From positions 1 through 64,000 of the forward strand of contig MNYZ01000049.1 of the NCBI GenBank assembly GCA_001873365.1: DNA of 64,000 nt. The letters run 5' to 3'. The notes below the pieces were generated by a model, which was not told the DNA's origin, did not search any database, and saw nothing but the letters and a program-made list of their open reading frames with translations. The position numbers were made by a program, and so were the translations under genes. The DNA is from Oscillatoriales cyanobacterium CG2_30_40_61. Lineage in GTDB: Bacteria; Cyanobacteriota; Cyanobacteriia; Cyanobacteriales; Microcoleaceae. This document shows positions 41,740 to 52,104 of the stretch, piece by piece. Position 1 is the first letter of the stretch. Every line of letters begins with the position of its first letter.

Positions 41740-44355
41740 CTACAAATGCAGAGGATCAATATCTATGGTAATATAAACAGAACCAGAATTAAACTCAGAG
41801 AATTTAGGTAAAATAATAGAAGAATCCTGAGAGGTTTTGAGCAGAATTTGCCAGCGATAACGATTAGCAACCCTGAGAATAGGAGCCGGAGCCGGGCCTA
41901 ATAACTCAAAATCAGAATTAGGATTATTTTCTAATAAAAATTCCGCTAATCTTTGGGCAGTTTGTTCAACATCTTGCTGATTAAAACTACTTAATCGTAA
42001 TAGTATTAAACGACCATAGGGCGGATAATTTAACTCCTGTCGCTGTTGTAATTCCGTAGCCACAAAAGACTCATAATCATGACGTTGTACCGCTTGAATC
42101 ACCGGATGTTCGGGGGTATAGGTTTGTAGAATAACTCGCCCGGGATCATTTCCCCGTCCCGCCCGTCCTGCGACTTGTACTAAGGTTTGAAAAGCCCGTT
42201 CACTAGCTCGATAATCTGATAAATGTAATAACCCATCTGCTGATACAATTCCCACTAAACTAACGGACTCTAAATCTAATCCTTTAGTTAACATTTGAGT
42301 TCCCACTAATAGATCCGCTTCTCCATTCGCAAACTGAGTTAATAGAGTGCGATGGGCATTTTTTCGAGAGGTAGTATCACTATCAAACCGAATACATTTT
42401 AACTCAGGAAATAAGCGATTTAATTCCTCTGTCACCCGTTGAGTTCCACTGCCAAAATGTTTAAAATAAGGAGATTCACACTCAGGACAATGTTGGGGAT
42501 AGAGTTGACTATAATTACAATAATGACATCTTAAAAGTTGGGCGGCGTTTTGATGTTCGTGATGATAGGCTAGGGACACATCACAATGGGGACATTCCAT
42601 CACATAACCACAACTACGACAGGAAACAAAGGTACTATGTCCGCGACGATGAATAAATAATATTCCCTGTTGACCTGTTTCTTTTAATTGATGTAGAGCC
42701 GTTTGTAAATCATAACTAAAAATAGAGCGATTTCCTTGACGTAATTCTTGACGCATATCGACTATTTTTATCGGCGGCATGGGTCGCGCTTGAATGCGTT
42801 CGGGAAGGGATAAATAAAACCGATTTTGTTGATTTTTTTGTTTAATTTCTAACCAACTTTCTAAGGATGGAGTTGCCGATCCTAAAATTAAAGGACAATT
42901 TTCTAATTCCGCCCGCCATTGGGCAACTTTTCGCGCATGATAACAGGGAGAAGGTTGATCTTGTTTGAAACTGCTATCATGTTCTTCATCTAAAATAATT
43001 AATCCTAATTTCGGTAAAGGTGCGAAAATAGCCGAACGAGTTCCGATAATAATTTGGGGTAAACCTAGGGTCATATTCCGCCAAGTATCATAACGTTCTC
43101 CATCGGAAAGAGCGCTATGATAGACAAAAACTTGTTCGCCAAAACGGGCGCGAAATCTGTCAGTTAATTGGGGAGTTAAGCCAATTTCAGGAACTAAAAC
43201 TAAGGCGGATTTTCCTTGATTTAAAATAGGGGCGATCGCTTGTAAATAAACCTCTGTTTTTCCCGAACCCGTAACCCCGTGTAATAATATTTGAGCATAA
43301 CTGGATAAACTGTTAATTGCTTGTAAAGATTCCGTTTGATATTGATTTAATATTTTAGGCTGATCGGAAGTTTGAAAAATACCTTGTTCTTGTCTTAAAA
43401 CTTCCCGTTCAGTGATCACAATACATCCTTTTTCAGCTAAATTTTTTAACAGACTAGAACTGGTGCTACAAATTTTAATTAAATCATTAAACCACAGTTC
43501 TCCCCCCTGTTGTTTGAGAACTTTAATCACCAGAATTAAAACTTCCTGTTGACGAGAGGTTAAATCTAAGGGGATAATATCATCAATTAATGTCACCGCT
43601 TGTTTTAATTTGGGACGGGGAGGACTAGGGGGTTCTAAATAACTTTCAATCCATTTTCTTTGTAATAAATCTTTTAATCCCCGTTGAGGATTAATTACAT
43701 TTTGTTTTAAATATTTCCAAGTACAATCTCCCGTAGCTGAAGATTGCAAGATATTTAAAATAGAAGCCGCCGCCGGATTTAAAAATAATTGAGCATCCTT
43801 TGGGAGCGTTTCAGGAATTAAACGGATACGACGCTGACTTTTGCCTAATAATCCTGGGGGTAAAGCGGTACGAATAACTTGAATTAAAGGAGTTTGATAA
43901 TAATTAGAAACTTGCTGTAATAGTTGCCAATAGGTGGCAGGGAAGAAACCGTTACAAATAATATCTTCAACGGTTTTAACTTTATTTTTAGGTAAATCAG
44001 GAGGTAATTGATCTATGGAGCGGATCACAATTCCACCTAATTGTTGATTACCAAAGGGAACACTAACAATATCTCCAGGTTTAATAATTAAATCTTGAGG
44101 AACGCGATAGGTAAATAGTTTTTGTTGCTCCTGTTCCTCCGAATTAAAACCATAAGGAATATCTACCAATACTTCAATAAATTGTTCTGAAACCCAAGAA
44201 GAATCACCCGAATCATTCTGATAGTAAGATGCACCAGATTCAGCAACAATAAACTTAGATTGATCGCAAGTCAAAGAAGACATCAGCAGTTTTTGTTGAG
44301 TGTTAATATCAAGAAGGGTGGCGGGTAACGGAGCCCGAAAACCGAACACCGACAC
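41740..44355 (-). CDS. priA: Primosomal protein N' (replication factor Y helicase)
   Basis: LLHGVTGSGKTEVYLQAIAP, DEEHDSSFKQ, zinc-binding CRSCGYVMECPHCDVSL..CHYC..CPEC, VLVGTQMLTKGLD, VAGRAGRG. Confidence 0.97.
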   Translation of the reverse strand: MSVFGFRAPLPATLLDINTQQKLLMSSLTCDQSKFIVAESGASYYQNDSGDSSWVSEQFIEVLVDIPYGFNSEEQEQQKLFTYRVPQDLIIKPGDIVSVPFGNQQLGGIVIRSIDQLPPDLPKNKVKTVEDIICNGFFPATYWQLLQQVSNYYQTPLIQVIRTALPPGLLGKSQRRIRLIPETLPKDAQLFLNPAAASILNILQSSATGDCTWKYLKQNVINPQRGLKDLLQRKWIESYLEPPSPPRPKLKQAVTLIDDIIPLDLTSRQQEVLILVIKVLKQQGGELWFNDLIKICSTSSSLLKNLAEKGCIVITEREVLRQEQGIFQTSDQPKILNQYQTESLQAINSLSSYAQILLHGVTGSGKTEVYLQAIAPILNQGKSALVLVPEIGLTPQLTDRFRARFGEQVFVYHSALSDGERYDTWRNMTLGLPQIIIGTRSAIFAPLPKLGLIILDEEHDSSFKQDQPSPCYHARKVAQWRAELENCPLILGSATPSLESWLEIKQKNQQNRFYLSLPERIQARPMPPIKIVDMRQELRQGNRSIFSYDLQTALHQLKETGQQGILFIHRRGHSTFVSCRSCGYVMECPHCDVSLAYHHEHQNAAQLLRCHYCNYSQLYPQHCPECESPYFKHFGSGTQRVTEELNRLFPELKCIRFDSDTTSRKNAHRTLLTQFANGEADLLVGTQMLTKGLDLESVSLVGIVSADGLLHLSDYRASERAFQTLVQVAGRAGRGNDPGRVILQTYTPEHPVIQAVQRHDYESFVATELQQRQELNYPPYGRLILLRLSSFNQQDVEQTAQRLAEFLLENNPNSDFELLGPAPAPILRVANRYRWQILLKTSQDSSIILPKFSEFNSGSVYITIDIDPLHL

Positions 44356-44363
44356 CGCTTAGA

Positions 44364-45527
44364 TTAAGTATTGCCTAATAAATCAACGATCGCTTGTCGT
44401 TCTGAAGATTCATTATTAAAAGCTTGACGGGTATCCGTAATTAACCAATCCAGAGCCGCCGCTTGGACATCAATAGAAGCCCCCAGCTTATCCACACAAT
44501 AGCGCCCAAATACCAATTTATCAACTAAACGCACTCCCGGCCCCAAACGGGAATACTCAAAAATCACGCTATTATCTACATAGGCATCGCTGCAAACCCA
44601 GCAGTTCGGGCCAATCATCGTCGGGCCAATAATTGTCGCCCCGTCCTCAATCCGAGTCATTCCGCCAATATAAACTGGGCCTCGGATATTAACTTTATCC
44701 CAATTCACCGCCACATTCAACCCCGTATATATGCCAGGACGCACCTGTTGGCCAGGGATAGAAACATTTTTAATATATCCTAAGAGCACACTGCGGATGG
44801 CTTGCCAATAGTCAGGGACTTTCCCAATATCCACCCATTGAAAATCCATGGAAATCCCATAAAATGGGGCACCAATTTCAACTAAATGGGGAAATAATTC
44901 GCTCCCAATATCATATTCACACCCGGAAGGAATATATTTAAAAATCTCTGGCTCAAAAATATAAATCCCCGTATTAATATCTGTACTCAGGGCTTCATTC
45001 ACCGAGGGTTTTTCTTGGAAAGCTTTAATCCGACCTGTTTTATCAGTGACCACAACTCCATAACTAGAAACTTGCTCTTTAGGAACAGATTTCATCACAA
45101 TGGTGGCAATTGAGCCTTTTTCTCTATGCCATTTTACGGCCGCGGCTAAATCTAAATCGATTAAGGCATCGCCACATAAAACCACAAAAGTATCATCGAA
45201 AAAGGGATTAAAGTCTTGAATTCTTTTCATCCCTCCCGCCGAACCTAATGCTTCTCCAATTAAATTTCCTTCTTCAATTCGTCCTTCAAAAGAATAGGCA
45301 ATATGAACGCCAAACTTTTGACCATCACGAAAATAGTTTTCAATTTCATTAGCTAAATGACTGACATTAACCATAATTTGGTCAAAACCGTGCATTCGCA
45401 GTAATTCCACCAAAAATTCCATTACCGGTTTTTGCAGAATCGGAATTAAAGGTTTAGGAATGGTATAAGTAATTGGACGGATACGTGTCCCTTTTCCGGC
45501 AGCTAAAATCATGGCTTTCATGTTCAC
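44364..45527 (-). CDS. NDP-sugar pyrophosphorylase / mannose-1-phosphate guanylyltransferase-like protein
   Basis: MKAMILAAGKGTRIRPITYTIPKPLIPILQKPVMEF; left-handed beta-helix hexapeptide C-terminus. Confidence 0.93.
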   Translation of the reverse strand: MNMKAMILAAGKGTRIRPITYTIPKPLIPILQKPVMEFLVELLRMHGFDQIMVNVSHLANEIENYFRDGQKFGVHIAYSFEGRIEEGNLIGEALGSAGGMKRIQDFNPFFDDTFVVLCGDALIDLDLAAAVKWHREKGSIATIVMKSVPKEQVSSYGVVVTDKTGRIKAFQEKPSVNEALSTDINTGIYIFEPEIFKYIPSGCEYDIGSELFPHLVEIGAPFYGISMDFQWVDIGKVPDYWQAIRSVLLGYIKNVSIPGQQVRPGIYTGLNVAVNWDKVNIRGPVYIGGMTRIEDGATIIGPTMIGPNCWVCSDAYVDNSVIFEYSRLGPGVRLVDKLVFGRYCVDKLGASIDVQAAALDWLITDTRQAFNNESSERQAIVDLLGNT

Positions 45528-45728
45528 TTCCTCACAACCCTAAGCTATGTTTAAAATTATTCACTCAGATGCAACTCATTGATCAAAATCACTAATTGCT
45601 TTGTATTCACGAAGCAGTTGCACAGAAGAACTGCTCTATTCTACAATCTGATCTTTGAGTCCGCTAATCAATTAATAGCTTATCAAGGGTGATCATGCTT
45701 AATCACAAGGATCTAAGAAAAGTTAAAA

Positions 45729-46631
45729 TCACTCGATTTCAAGACTTAGCCGCAGCTCAGTCAAAGAGCGAACTTTCAGGTCTTGGTAAAATTCCTCTTG
45801 AGCTAGTTCCACTTTAGATTGGGCCGATAATAATAATAATGCCCAAAACACTCCTACCCGATCATGATTGGGGCTATGCTGAATCGGGTTTTCTTCCGAG
45901 GGCGAGGGCTGTTCTGGTTGCTTCATTTGCAACCACAGGCTTAATAACTGCTCCAAATCAAACCATTCTGGATTTTGTTGTGATCCTGAGTTCAAAAGCT
46001 GTTCGACCTGTGCCGCCATTTCTACTAAATTTTCTTGATGGGCTAATTCCGCGATCGCCTTGGCGGTAGTGGCCCTGCTTTTAGCGTTGTTGGCGCGGGG
46101 ACGGGGACGGGCTTTTTGGGCGGCAATGGTAGCGGCCATCAGTTGCAACTGTTCAATTAGTTCCTGCAACGTCACCTGTCGTTTTTGGGGAATTTTGGCA
46201 ACCGCCCGCCGCCGGATTTGTTTTTCCAGTTGTTGGGGGCGTTGAATCCCATTTTCCTGATCTTCCGGGTCTAGGAACTCCTCCCCCTCCACGGAGCCAG
46301 CATTCGGGTCGAGGGTTTCCGTCGCCATTAAACTATCAGCCTTGAGCAAGACTAACATGGAGGCATACAAAAACGCCTGGCCCGACTGGGACAACTCGGC
46401 AAAATTATTACTAGAACTTGATTCCTCTGGAGGGGTCAGTTTACTCAGATAACGATCAATCACATCAATTACCTGCACATCCCAAGGATCAATTTCCCCC
46501 CGTTGTGCCAAGTCAATTAGGAGCGCAATCCCCTCTGAGAGGGCCGTTAACGCATCTTTAGGGGTGGCAATGGGTGGGGGAATGGATTCGATGGGTTTAG
46601 GGCTATAAATTGCAGAATCGCCTGAAATCAC
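45729..46631 (-). CDS. scpA: Segregation and condensation protein ScpA
   Basis: EGIALLIDLAQRGEIDPWDVQVIDVIDRYL, QAFLYASMLVLLKADSLM; FWALLLLSAQSKVELAQEEFYQDLKV. Confidence 0.93.
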   Translation of the reverse strand: MISGDSAIYSPKPIESIPPPIATPKDALTALSEGIALLIDLAQRGEIDPWDVQVIDVIDRYLSKLTPPEESSSSNNFAELSQSGQAFLYASMLVLLKADSLMATETLDPNAGSVEGEEFLDPEDQENGIQRPQQLEKQIRRRAVAKIPQKRQVTLQELIEQLQLMAATIAAQKARPRPRANNAKSRATTAKAIAELAHQENLVEMAAQVEQLLNSGSQQNPEWFDLEQLLSLWLQMKQPEQPSPSEENPIQHSPNHDRVGVFWALLLLSAQSKVELAQEEFYQDLKVRSLTELRLSLEIE

Positions 46632-46773
46632 TGAAGGTACAAAGCTCAGTAGTTCGCTGAATATCTAAACTATTGTAGATCAAAACCTTGATTAATTACG
46701 AATTACGAATTACGAATGGGTTTTGGGTAATACTTCAACTTCGCTCAGTAACAGTTTCCAAGTATATTGAATG

Positions 46774-46800
46774 GAGAGACGCGCCGTGGCACGTCTCTAC
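46774..46800. repeat. Degenerate member of the (GTA)GAGACG..CGTCTCTAC palindrome family
   Basis: gagagacgcgccgtggcacgtctctac; arms GAGACG/CGTCTC with mismatches inside. Confidence 0.65.
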
Positions 46801-46852
46801 AAGGGATGGATGCTATTTTAATTTTATCGGTTTTTGCAACTTGGAAATGGAG

Positions 46853-47650
46853 TTAAACTCGGTTAGGAATTGGAGATTGTCCGGCTTTGAATTTGGGGAT
46901 AAAAGTATATTTGAGATAAATTCCGAAAGCCGTGATTAGGATAATTATGACTGTCCAAATCCCAATGGGACTGGGAACCAAAAAAATCGCTTCTAATTGA
47001 TTAATTTCTCCGGGTTTAAGTTTCCAGACGACCTGTTTTCCCTGGGATTCAATATTGAATAATAGGGGTTCTCCCCCGCTTTTAGAAATAGTCATAGGAT
47101 TAATCACCCTCGCCCCCCAGGGAGTGGTTAAGACAAATTCTAGTTCTAATAGGTTTCCCGAACTAATTAATACATTTTCTGAGGTGGAAAGTAGGGAAAG
47201 CGATCGCAAATCTAATTCTAAATTCAGATGATTGCATAAGGCAAAAAACCAATTGTTTTGTTTAAGATCTAAATTTGCAGAAAATTGAGGAAGTTCAATA
47301 TCAGATTTTTTCTTGAATTTTTTAGTATTGAATTCAGCAGGATTAAAAAATTGATTGAATTTTGTCTCTAAATCCTTACCATTATTAAAAGGAATGGTAA
47401 CTAATATTTCCTGTTGAGACAGTCGTTTGGTGTTTCCCCTTAACTGTTTAACCCGTCCTTCTAAACTGGATATCCATTCATCAATGACATCATTACTAAA
47501 ATTAGTTAGTTGTTCTCCTAATTGAATCTTTTGAACTATTTCACCATGGGTTTGATCTTGAAATTCTACTCCCACATCATATCGAACACAGCCACTTAAC
47601 AGAAAAATGGCACAAAAAACAATAGTCAATTGTTTAATGATTTTGATCAT
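46853..47650 (-). CDS. DUF3153-like lipoprotein
   Basis: Lipobox FLLSGCVRYDVGVEFQDQTHGEIVQKIQL; C-terminal TM helix. Confidence 0.8.
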   Translation of the reverse strand: MIKIIKQLTIVFCAIFLLSGCVRYDVGVEFQDQTHGEIVQKIQLGEQLTNFSNDVIDEWISSLEGRVKQLRGNTKRLSQQEILVTIPFNNGKDLETKFNQFFNPAEFNTKKFKKKSDIELPQFSANLDLKQNNWFFALCNHLNLELDLRSLSLLSTSENVLISSGNLLELEFVLTTPWGARVINPMTISKSGGEPLLFNIESQGKQVVWKLKPGEINQLEAIFLVPSPIGIWTVIIILITAFGIYLKYTFIPKFKAGQSPIPNRV

Positions 47651-47770
47651 CGTTTTATCCCAAGCAATTATTGAATATTATATAGCGCGTCTTGATCAAT
47701 TGTGTTAGGGTAGGGGGCGATCGCGATAACTTAAAGATTCTTAATCATTGTTGATGGCCGCAGTTGGGTT

Positions 47771-49096
47771 TTAAATACTAACTTCTTCCTCAATTTCTTC
47801 TTCTGATTCTTCTCTAACTTTAAAATACCAATAAAGATTAGCAACGGTTAAATTAGATGATTTTTCTAAATTGGCTAGATTTAATGTTCTATAACCGAAA
47901 TTTTCGGCATTTTCACTAACATAATTTTCGGCTTCTTTCCGTAAATCAGAACGCATTAAAAATTTAAGCTGTTGTTCTAAGGAAGAAGAATGAGATTTTT
48001 CTTTTATATTTTCATAAAAAATCTGTTCGGGTGGTTTCTCAATAGCTTTTAAAGATGATTCTGAATTAGAAACAGAATTTAACTCGCTCTCGTTCAAATC
48101 TATACTTTCTAACAAATTTAAGTCAGAAGGAGGTAAACTGTTAAACCAATCAACTTGATTTTTCCATAGTTCTAAAGCTGCTAGATCATGATTATGAATT
48201 CGGGTAATTTCAGGAAAAATAAAATCTAACTCATCTTGCGTTTGGCAATTTTCAATCACGTTTAAAGCATCTTGACGGATTTTATTTTGAAAATAGGATA
48301 GGCGATCGCTTAATGCTTTAGGTTCTCCTTGTAAATAATAGGTTATAGCGATCGCTTGTTCAATAATCCAAGCACATTCATATCGTCTCAGTTGACCTGC
48401 GGTTGAGGTTTCAGAAAGAATATGAGGACTATTATAAATTGCCAAAGACTCACTTAACGTTTGTCGGGCGTTAGATAACTCGACATTTCTAGCATTAATA
48501 TCTTGAATAGACGTAGCAATTTTTATAAGTTTGGTAGCTTCTAAAAATCGGCTATAAGCTTTAACAAACTCTAAACGGTGTTGATTAAAGGTAATATCTT
48601 GAGCAACTTGATCAATATGTTGAATAACTTCTAATCCTTGATTTCTTAACGCTTGTTTGAGATCAATAAATCCGTCTTTAACTTCTAATCTCAGTTGTTT
48701 AACATCTTCTCGTAATTTTAAAGTTTGCCATAAATTCACCGCCGAAAGAGCAGCAGTAACAGCTACACCCACACCAATAACAGCAGTAGTCGCTTGTAAA
48801 ACACCTAAACTGCTTTGTAAATTATTTAACTGTCCTAAAACCGCTTGAAATCCCTGATTATTCTGATATATATTACCTGCTTTTATCACCATATTTGCCC
48901 ATGCTAGAAGGGGGTTAGCAGCAATAAAAGGCGCAAAAGGTGCATTATCAACCGTTAAACTTTTAGCGACTTCAACAAATTTACCCGTTATCGGATCTCT
49001 TAATATGGGTAAAAGTTGACCTGTATTTGTCGTAGCTTGGATCAGCTTACCCGCAGCCCAAAGAGCTTGATTACCCGCACTAAAGATGTACTCCAT
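47771..49096 (-). CDS. Hypothetical membrane-associated protein with central hydrophobic/coiled segment, unknown function
   Basis: Intact 441-aa ORF; hydrophobic stretch LQATTAVIGVGVAVTAALSAVNLW then coiled LREDVKQLRLEVKDGFIDLKQAL. Confidence 0.75.
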   Translation of the reverse strand: MEYIFSAGNQALWAAGKLIQATTNTGQLLPILRDPITGKFVEVAKSLTVDNAPFAPFIAANPLLAWANMVIKAGNIYQNNQGFQAVLGQLNNLQSSLGVLQATTAVIGVGVAVTAALSAVNLWQTLKLREDVKQLRLEVKDGFIDLKQALRNQGLEVIQHIDQVAQDITFNQHRLEFVKAYSRFLEATKLIKIATSIQDINARNVELSNARQTLSESLAIYNSPHILSETSTAGQLRRYECAWIIEQAIAITYYLQGEPKALSDRLSYFQNKIRQDALNVIENCQTQDELDFIFPEITRIHNHDLAALELWKNQVDWFNSLPPSDLNLLESIDLNESELNSVSNSESSLKAIEKPPEQIFYENIKEKSHSSSLEQQLKFLMRSDLRKEAENYVSENAENFGYRTLNLANLEKSSNLTVANLYWYFKVREESEEEIEEEVSI

Positions 49097-49274
49097 TGCT
49101 TTTCTCCTTTATTTAGTCAGAGTAGAAAGTTAAGAAAATTTAACTTCTGTAAACAATTTATTTTTTTTGCAACCTTTGTTACACTTACTTAACTGTAATT
49201 TAATTTGGAATAGTTTGCTTTTTTATGATACCATAGAATCATTAATAATTTAATAAATTCGATTGAACTGATAT

Positions 49275-51899
49275 ATGGACATCAGCTTAATTAACTCTGA
49301 GTCTCTAGCTTTACTATCACGGATGGCAGGGCAAGATCTCCAGAAAAAAGATGCTACCCCGGCGGTAGTTTTTATGGCATCGTTGCTGTGCGTACTGATG
49401 GGGGTTATTTACCAGGATGGTAAAATTACACCTGAAGAAAGAGAACGTTGGCAAACTAATCTAACTCGCCTGATCCATCCTAACAGTAATTTAAAAAAAT
49501 TAGTCCCTATTTTTACAAAACATATTCTTTTTTTAGGAATTCATAAAAACTTTAAGGACTTATTATTATTAATGTCTACTCTGTCTGATTCCGAGAAACT
49601 GTTATTAATCGGTTTTGGTTATCAAATGTCGGCTTCAGATGGTGAGATAGAACTTAGAGAAAAAGATTATTTAGAAAACCTTGCTGATCAAATTAATATT
49701 GACTCTCGACATATACAAATTTTTGAATCAGCTTTTACCGACCTAGTTATTGAAGATCAAGAAGCTCTTGTTGAAGTTCATAGTTTACTTGATCCGGCGC
49801 AATTTCAATTATTAGATAATATTTTTGTTTTAGCTGCTAAAAATATTGTTGAAGTTTTACCGACTAAACCTAAATTAAAACGAGATAAAATTCGGGTTTT
49901 ACCAAGTTATGATAACCTGAAACAGTTTCAAAATTATCGCCAAGAATTAGATAATATTTGTGATCAATTTTATAAAATTATTGATCAAAATAAGCATCAA
50001 GTCTGGTCTAAAAATTTAATTGATGATATTCAAGAAATTTCCAATAAAAATCAATCAAAACGGTTTCGTGTAACGGTAGTTGGAGAATTTAGTCAAGGAA
50101 AATCAACCTTTTTAAATGCGTTAGTCGGTGAAGAAATCCAACCTGTACGAGAAATTCCTTGTACTGGGGTAGTGAGTGTTTTACGATATGGAGAGCAAAA
50201 ACGGGTCATTTGTTGTTATAAAGATGGACATAAAGAAGATATTCTTATAGAAGATTATCAAGAAAAAGTGAGTATTTCGGAAGAAGCTGCTATTGGAAAT
50301 TTAAGTAATGAACTGGCTGATTGTGAAATTGAGGAAATTATTTTTGAACATCCTGATTTAGACATTTGTAGCAGTGGAGTTGAAATTATTGATTCTCCTG
50401 GGTTGAATGAACATCCTGATAGAGAAGCGATTACTCAAAAAATTCTTAAAGATACGGACGCAGCTATTTTTATCACCAGTGCTTCCCGTTGTTTGGCTAA
50501 ATCGGAACGAGATGTAATAGAAGGATTAAAAGTCACTTTAAATGCAGGATTATCTGATCAACCTGCTAATAATCTTTTTATTTTAGTTAATTTTTGGGAT
50601 TTGGTACAAACTGAGAAGGGACGCACTCAAATTCCTAAACGAATTGAAGAAAATATTCAGGGTAAAAACCCCATTATTTCAGGAGAAAATCGAATTCACT
50701 ATATTTCTGCAAAATTAGCCTTAGATGCTATTGTGAATAATGAGCATAATGAATACATAGAAACTTTTGATTATTTTATTAATTGTATTCAAGACTTTTT
50801 AGTCAATGAGCGAGGTAAAATTGAAGTTACCTCTAATGTAAATCGAATTCAAGCATTAACTGAAATAGCCGATAATGATTTGAAACAGTATGAGAAAATT
50901 TTAGAAGGAAAAATCAAAATTTCTGAATCAGCAAAACTGGAAATTTTCGAGAAAATTGGAGAAGCGAGTGGACTATATCTTAGAATTTCAGATCAGGCAA
51001 AATATAGTGTAGCTGTTTCCCAGGAATACGCAACTGAATCTTGGAATAAATGGGTTCAAGGCTTGGAAGAACGTATAGTTAACAAAGGTGGTAAATTGAC
51101 ATCAGTACATTCACCTTTGGTAGAGCAGGAAAAAGTGTTACAGGATTACTGCGAACAATTTACTCAAGATCTTTCTGACGAAATACAAAATTGGATTAAT
51201 AATTTACAATCAGAAATTTTATCTCAACAAGCAAAAGAGCTAAATAGCGTAATTTATTCCGCATTAGAGGCAATTAGAAGAGATTTACAAAAATTGGGTA
51301 ATCAGCTAGGAACCAATTTAGATGAACAATTTACTAGCAACATCGCGAGTAATATTCGAGCTAATAATTTGGGAATTAACTATTTCATGGCTGGTAGCGA
51401 AAATAATGATGAGGGTGAATTCAATATGTTTGGTGGTTTGGGAGCGGGATTGGGAGCGGGAGCAGTTGGATTAACCGCAGGTGTATTACTTGGCATTTTA
51501 GGCTTAGGATTTATCCCTGCAATCATTGGAGGTCTAGGGGGTCTAGCAACTGCCATTAGTTTTTTATTTGGTAAGCCAGATGAAGATGAGGTTTATAATC
51601 AGTGTAAGTGGCAAGTATATGACTTAGGTTTTAAAAAGTTTTTTGAGTCTGAAGAAGAAACTTTTAATAGAATTGTTGAAAATATTGAATTAGTTTATCA
51701 AGAAAGATATCTTGTAGTTGCTGATTTTATTGAGCAAGCGATCGCACTCTATGAAAATTTGATTGAGCAGCAAGAAGAAGCTCATACTAAAACTTTAGAG
51801 GAAAAAGAAAAAACGATTGTTTGGATTAATCAACAACACCAAAAACTCGAAAAAATTCAAAATGAACTGGAGGCTATTGTTACTCAATTTACCCGTTAA
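49275..51899 (+). CDS. Dynamin-like large GTPase with N-terminal TerB-like domain
   Basis: TerB-like region MASLLCVLMGVIYQDGKITPEERERW..GFGYQMSASDGEIELREKDYL; G1 VVGEFSQGKSTFLNALVGEE; G3 IIDSPGLNEHPD; C-terminal GGLGAGLGAGAVGLTAGVLLGILGLGFIPAIIGGLGG membrane segment. Confidence 0.92.
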   Translation: MDISLINSESLALLSRMAGQDLQKKDATPAVVFMASLLCVLMGVIYQDGKITPEERERWQTNLTRLIHPNSNLKKLVPIFTKHILFLGIHKNFKDLLLLMSTLSDSEKLLLIGFGYQMSASDGEIELREKDYLENLADQINIDSRHIQIFESAFTDLVIEDQEALVEVHSLLDPAQFQLLDNIFVLAAKNIVEVLPTKPKLKRDKIRVLPSYDNLKQFQNYRQELDNICDQFYKIIDQNKHQVWSKNLIDDIQEISNKNQSKRFRVTVVGEFSQGKSTFLNALVGEEIQPVREIPCTGVVSVLRYGEQKRVICCYKDGHKEDILIEDYQEKVSISEEAAIGNLSNELADCEIEEIIFEHPDLDICSSGVEIIDSPGLNEHPDREAITQKILKDTDAAIFITSASRCLAKSERDVIEGLKVTLNAGLSDQPANNLFILVNFWDLVQTEKGRTQIPKRIEENIQGKNPIISGENRIHYISAKLALDAIVNNEHNEYIETFDYFINCIQDFLVNERGKIEVTSNVNRIQALTEIADNDLKQYEKILEGKIKISESAKLEIFEKIGEASGLYLRISDQAKYSVAVSQEYATESWNKWVQGLEERIVNKGGKLTSVHSPLVEQEKVLQDYCEQFTQDLSDEIQNWINNLQSEILSQQAKELNSVIYSALEAIRRDLQKLGNQLGTNLDEQFTSNIASNIRANNLGINYFMAGSENNDEGEFNMFGGLGAGLGAGAVGLTAGVLLGILGLGFIPAIIGGLGGLATAISFLFGKPDEDEVYNQCKWQVYDLGFKKFFESEEETFNRIVENIELVYQERYLVVADFIEQAIALYENLIEQQEEAHTKTLEEKEKTIVWINQQHQKLEKIQNELEAIVTQFTR

Positions 51900-51930
51900 T
51901 TAACTAAGGGACGCAACGATCTATTACTAG

Positions 51931-52000
51931 GCTCAGAAACCGGGTTTCTCATGTTATCTATCGGTTATAACCGAACCTTTTGTTAAGAAACCCGGTTTCT
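51931..52000. repeat. 70-bp TIR-bearing element, copy 1
   Basis: gctcAGAAACCGGGTTTCTcatgttatcta TCGGTTATAACCGA ..tgttaAGAAACCCGGTTTCT; terminal 15-mers are exact reverse complements. Confidence 0.93.
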
Positions 52001-52104
52001 CTTTCCCAAGTTAATTGATAAAAATCATTCTGTCTTCCTTTCTTTCCTAAAAAAAATTAATTGAGTTGATTATTTTTGCTTAAATTTTTACAGAGATTAA
52101 ACCT

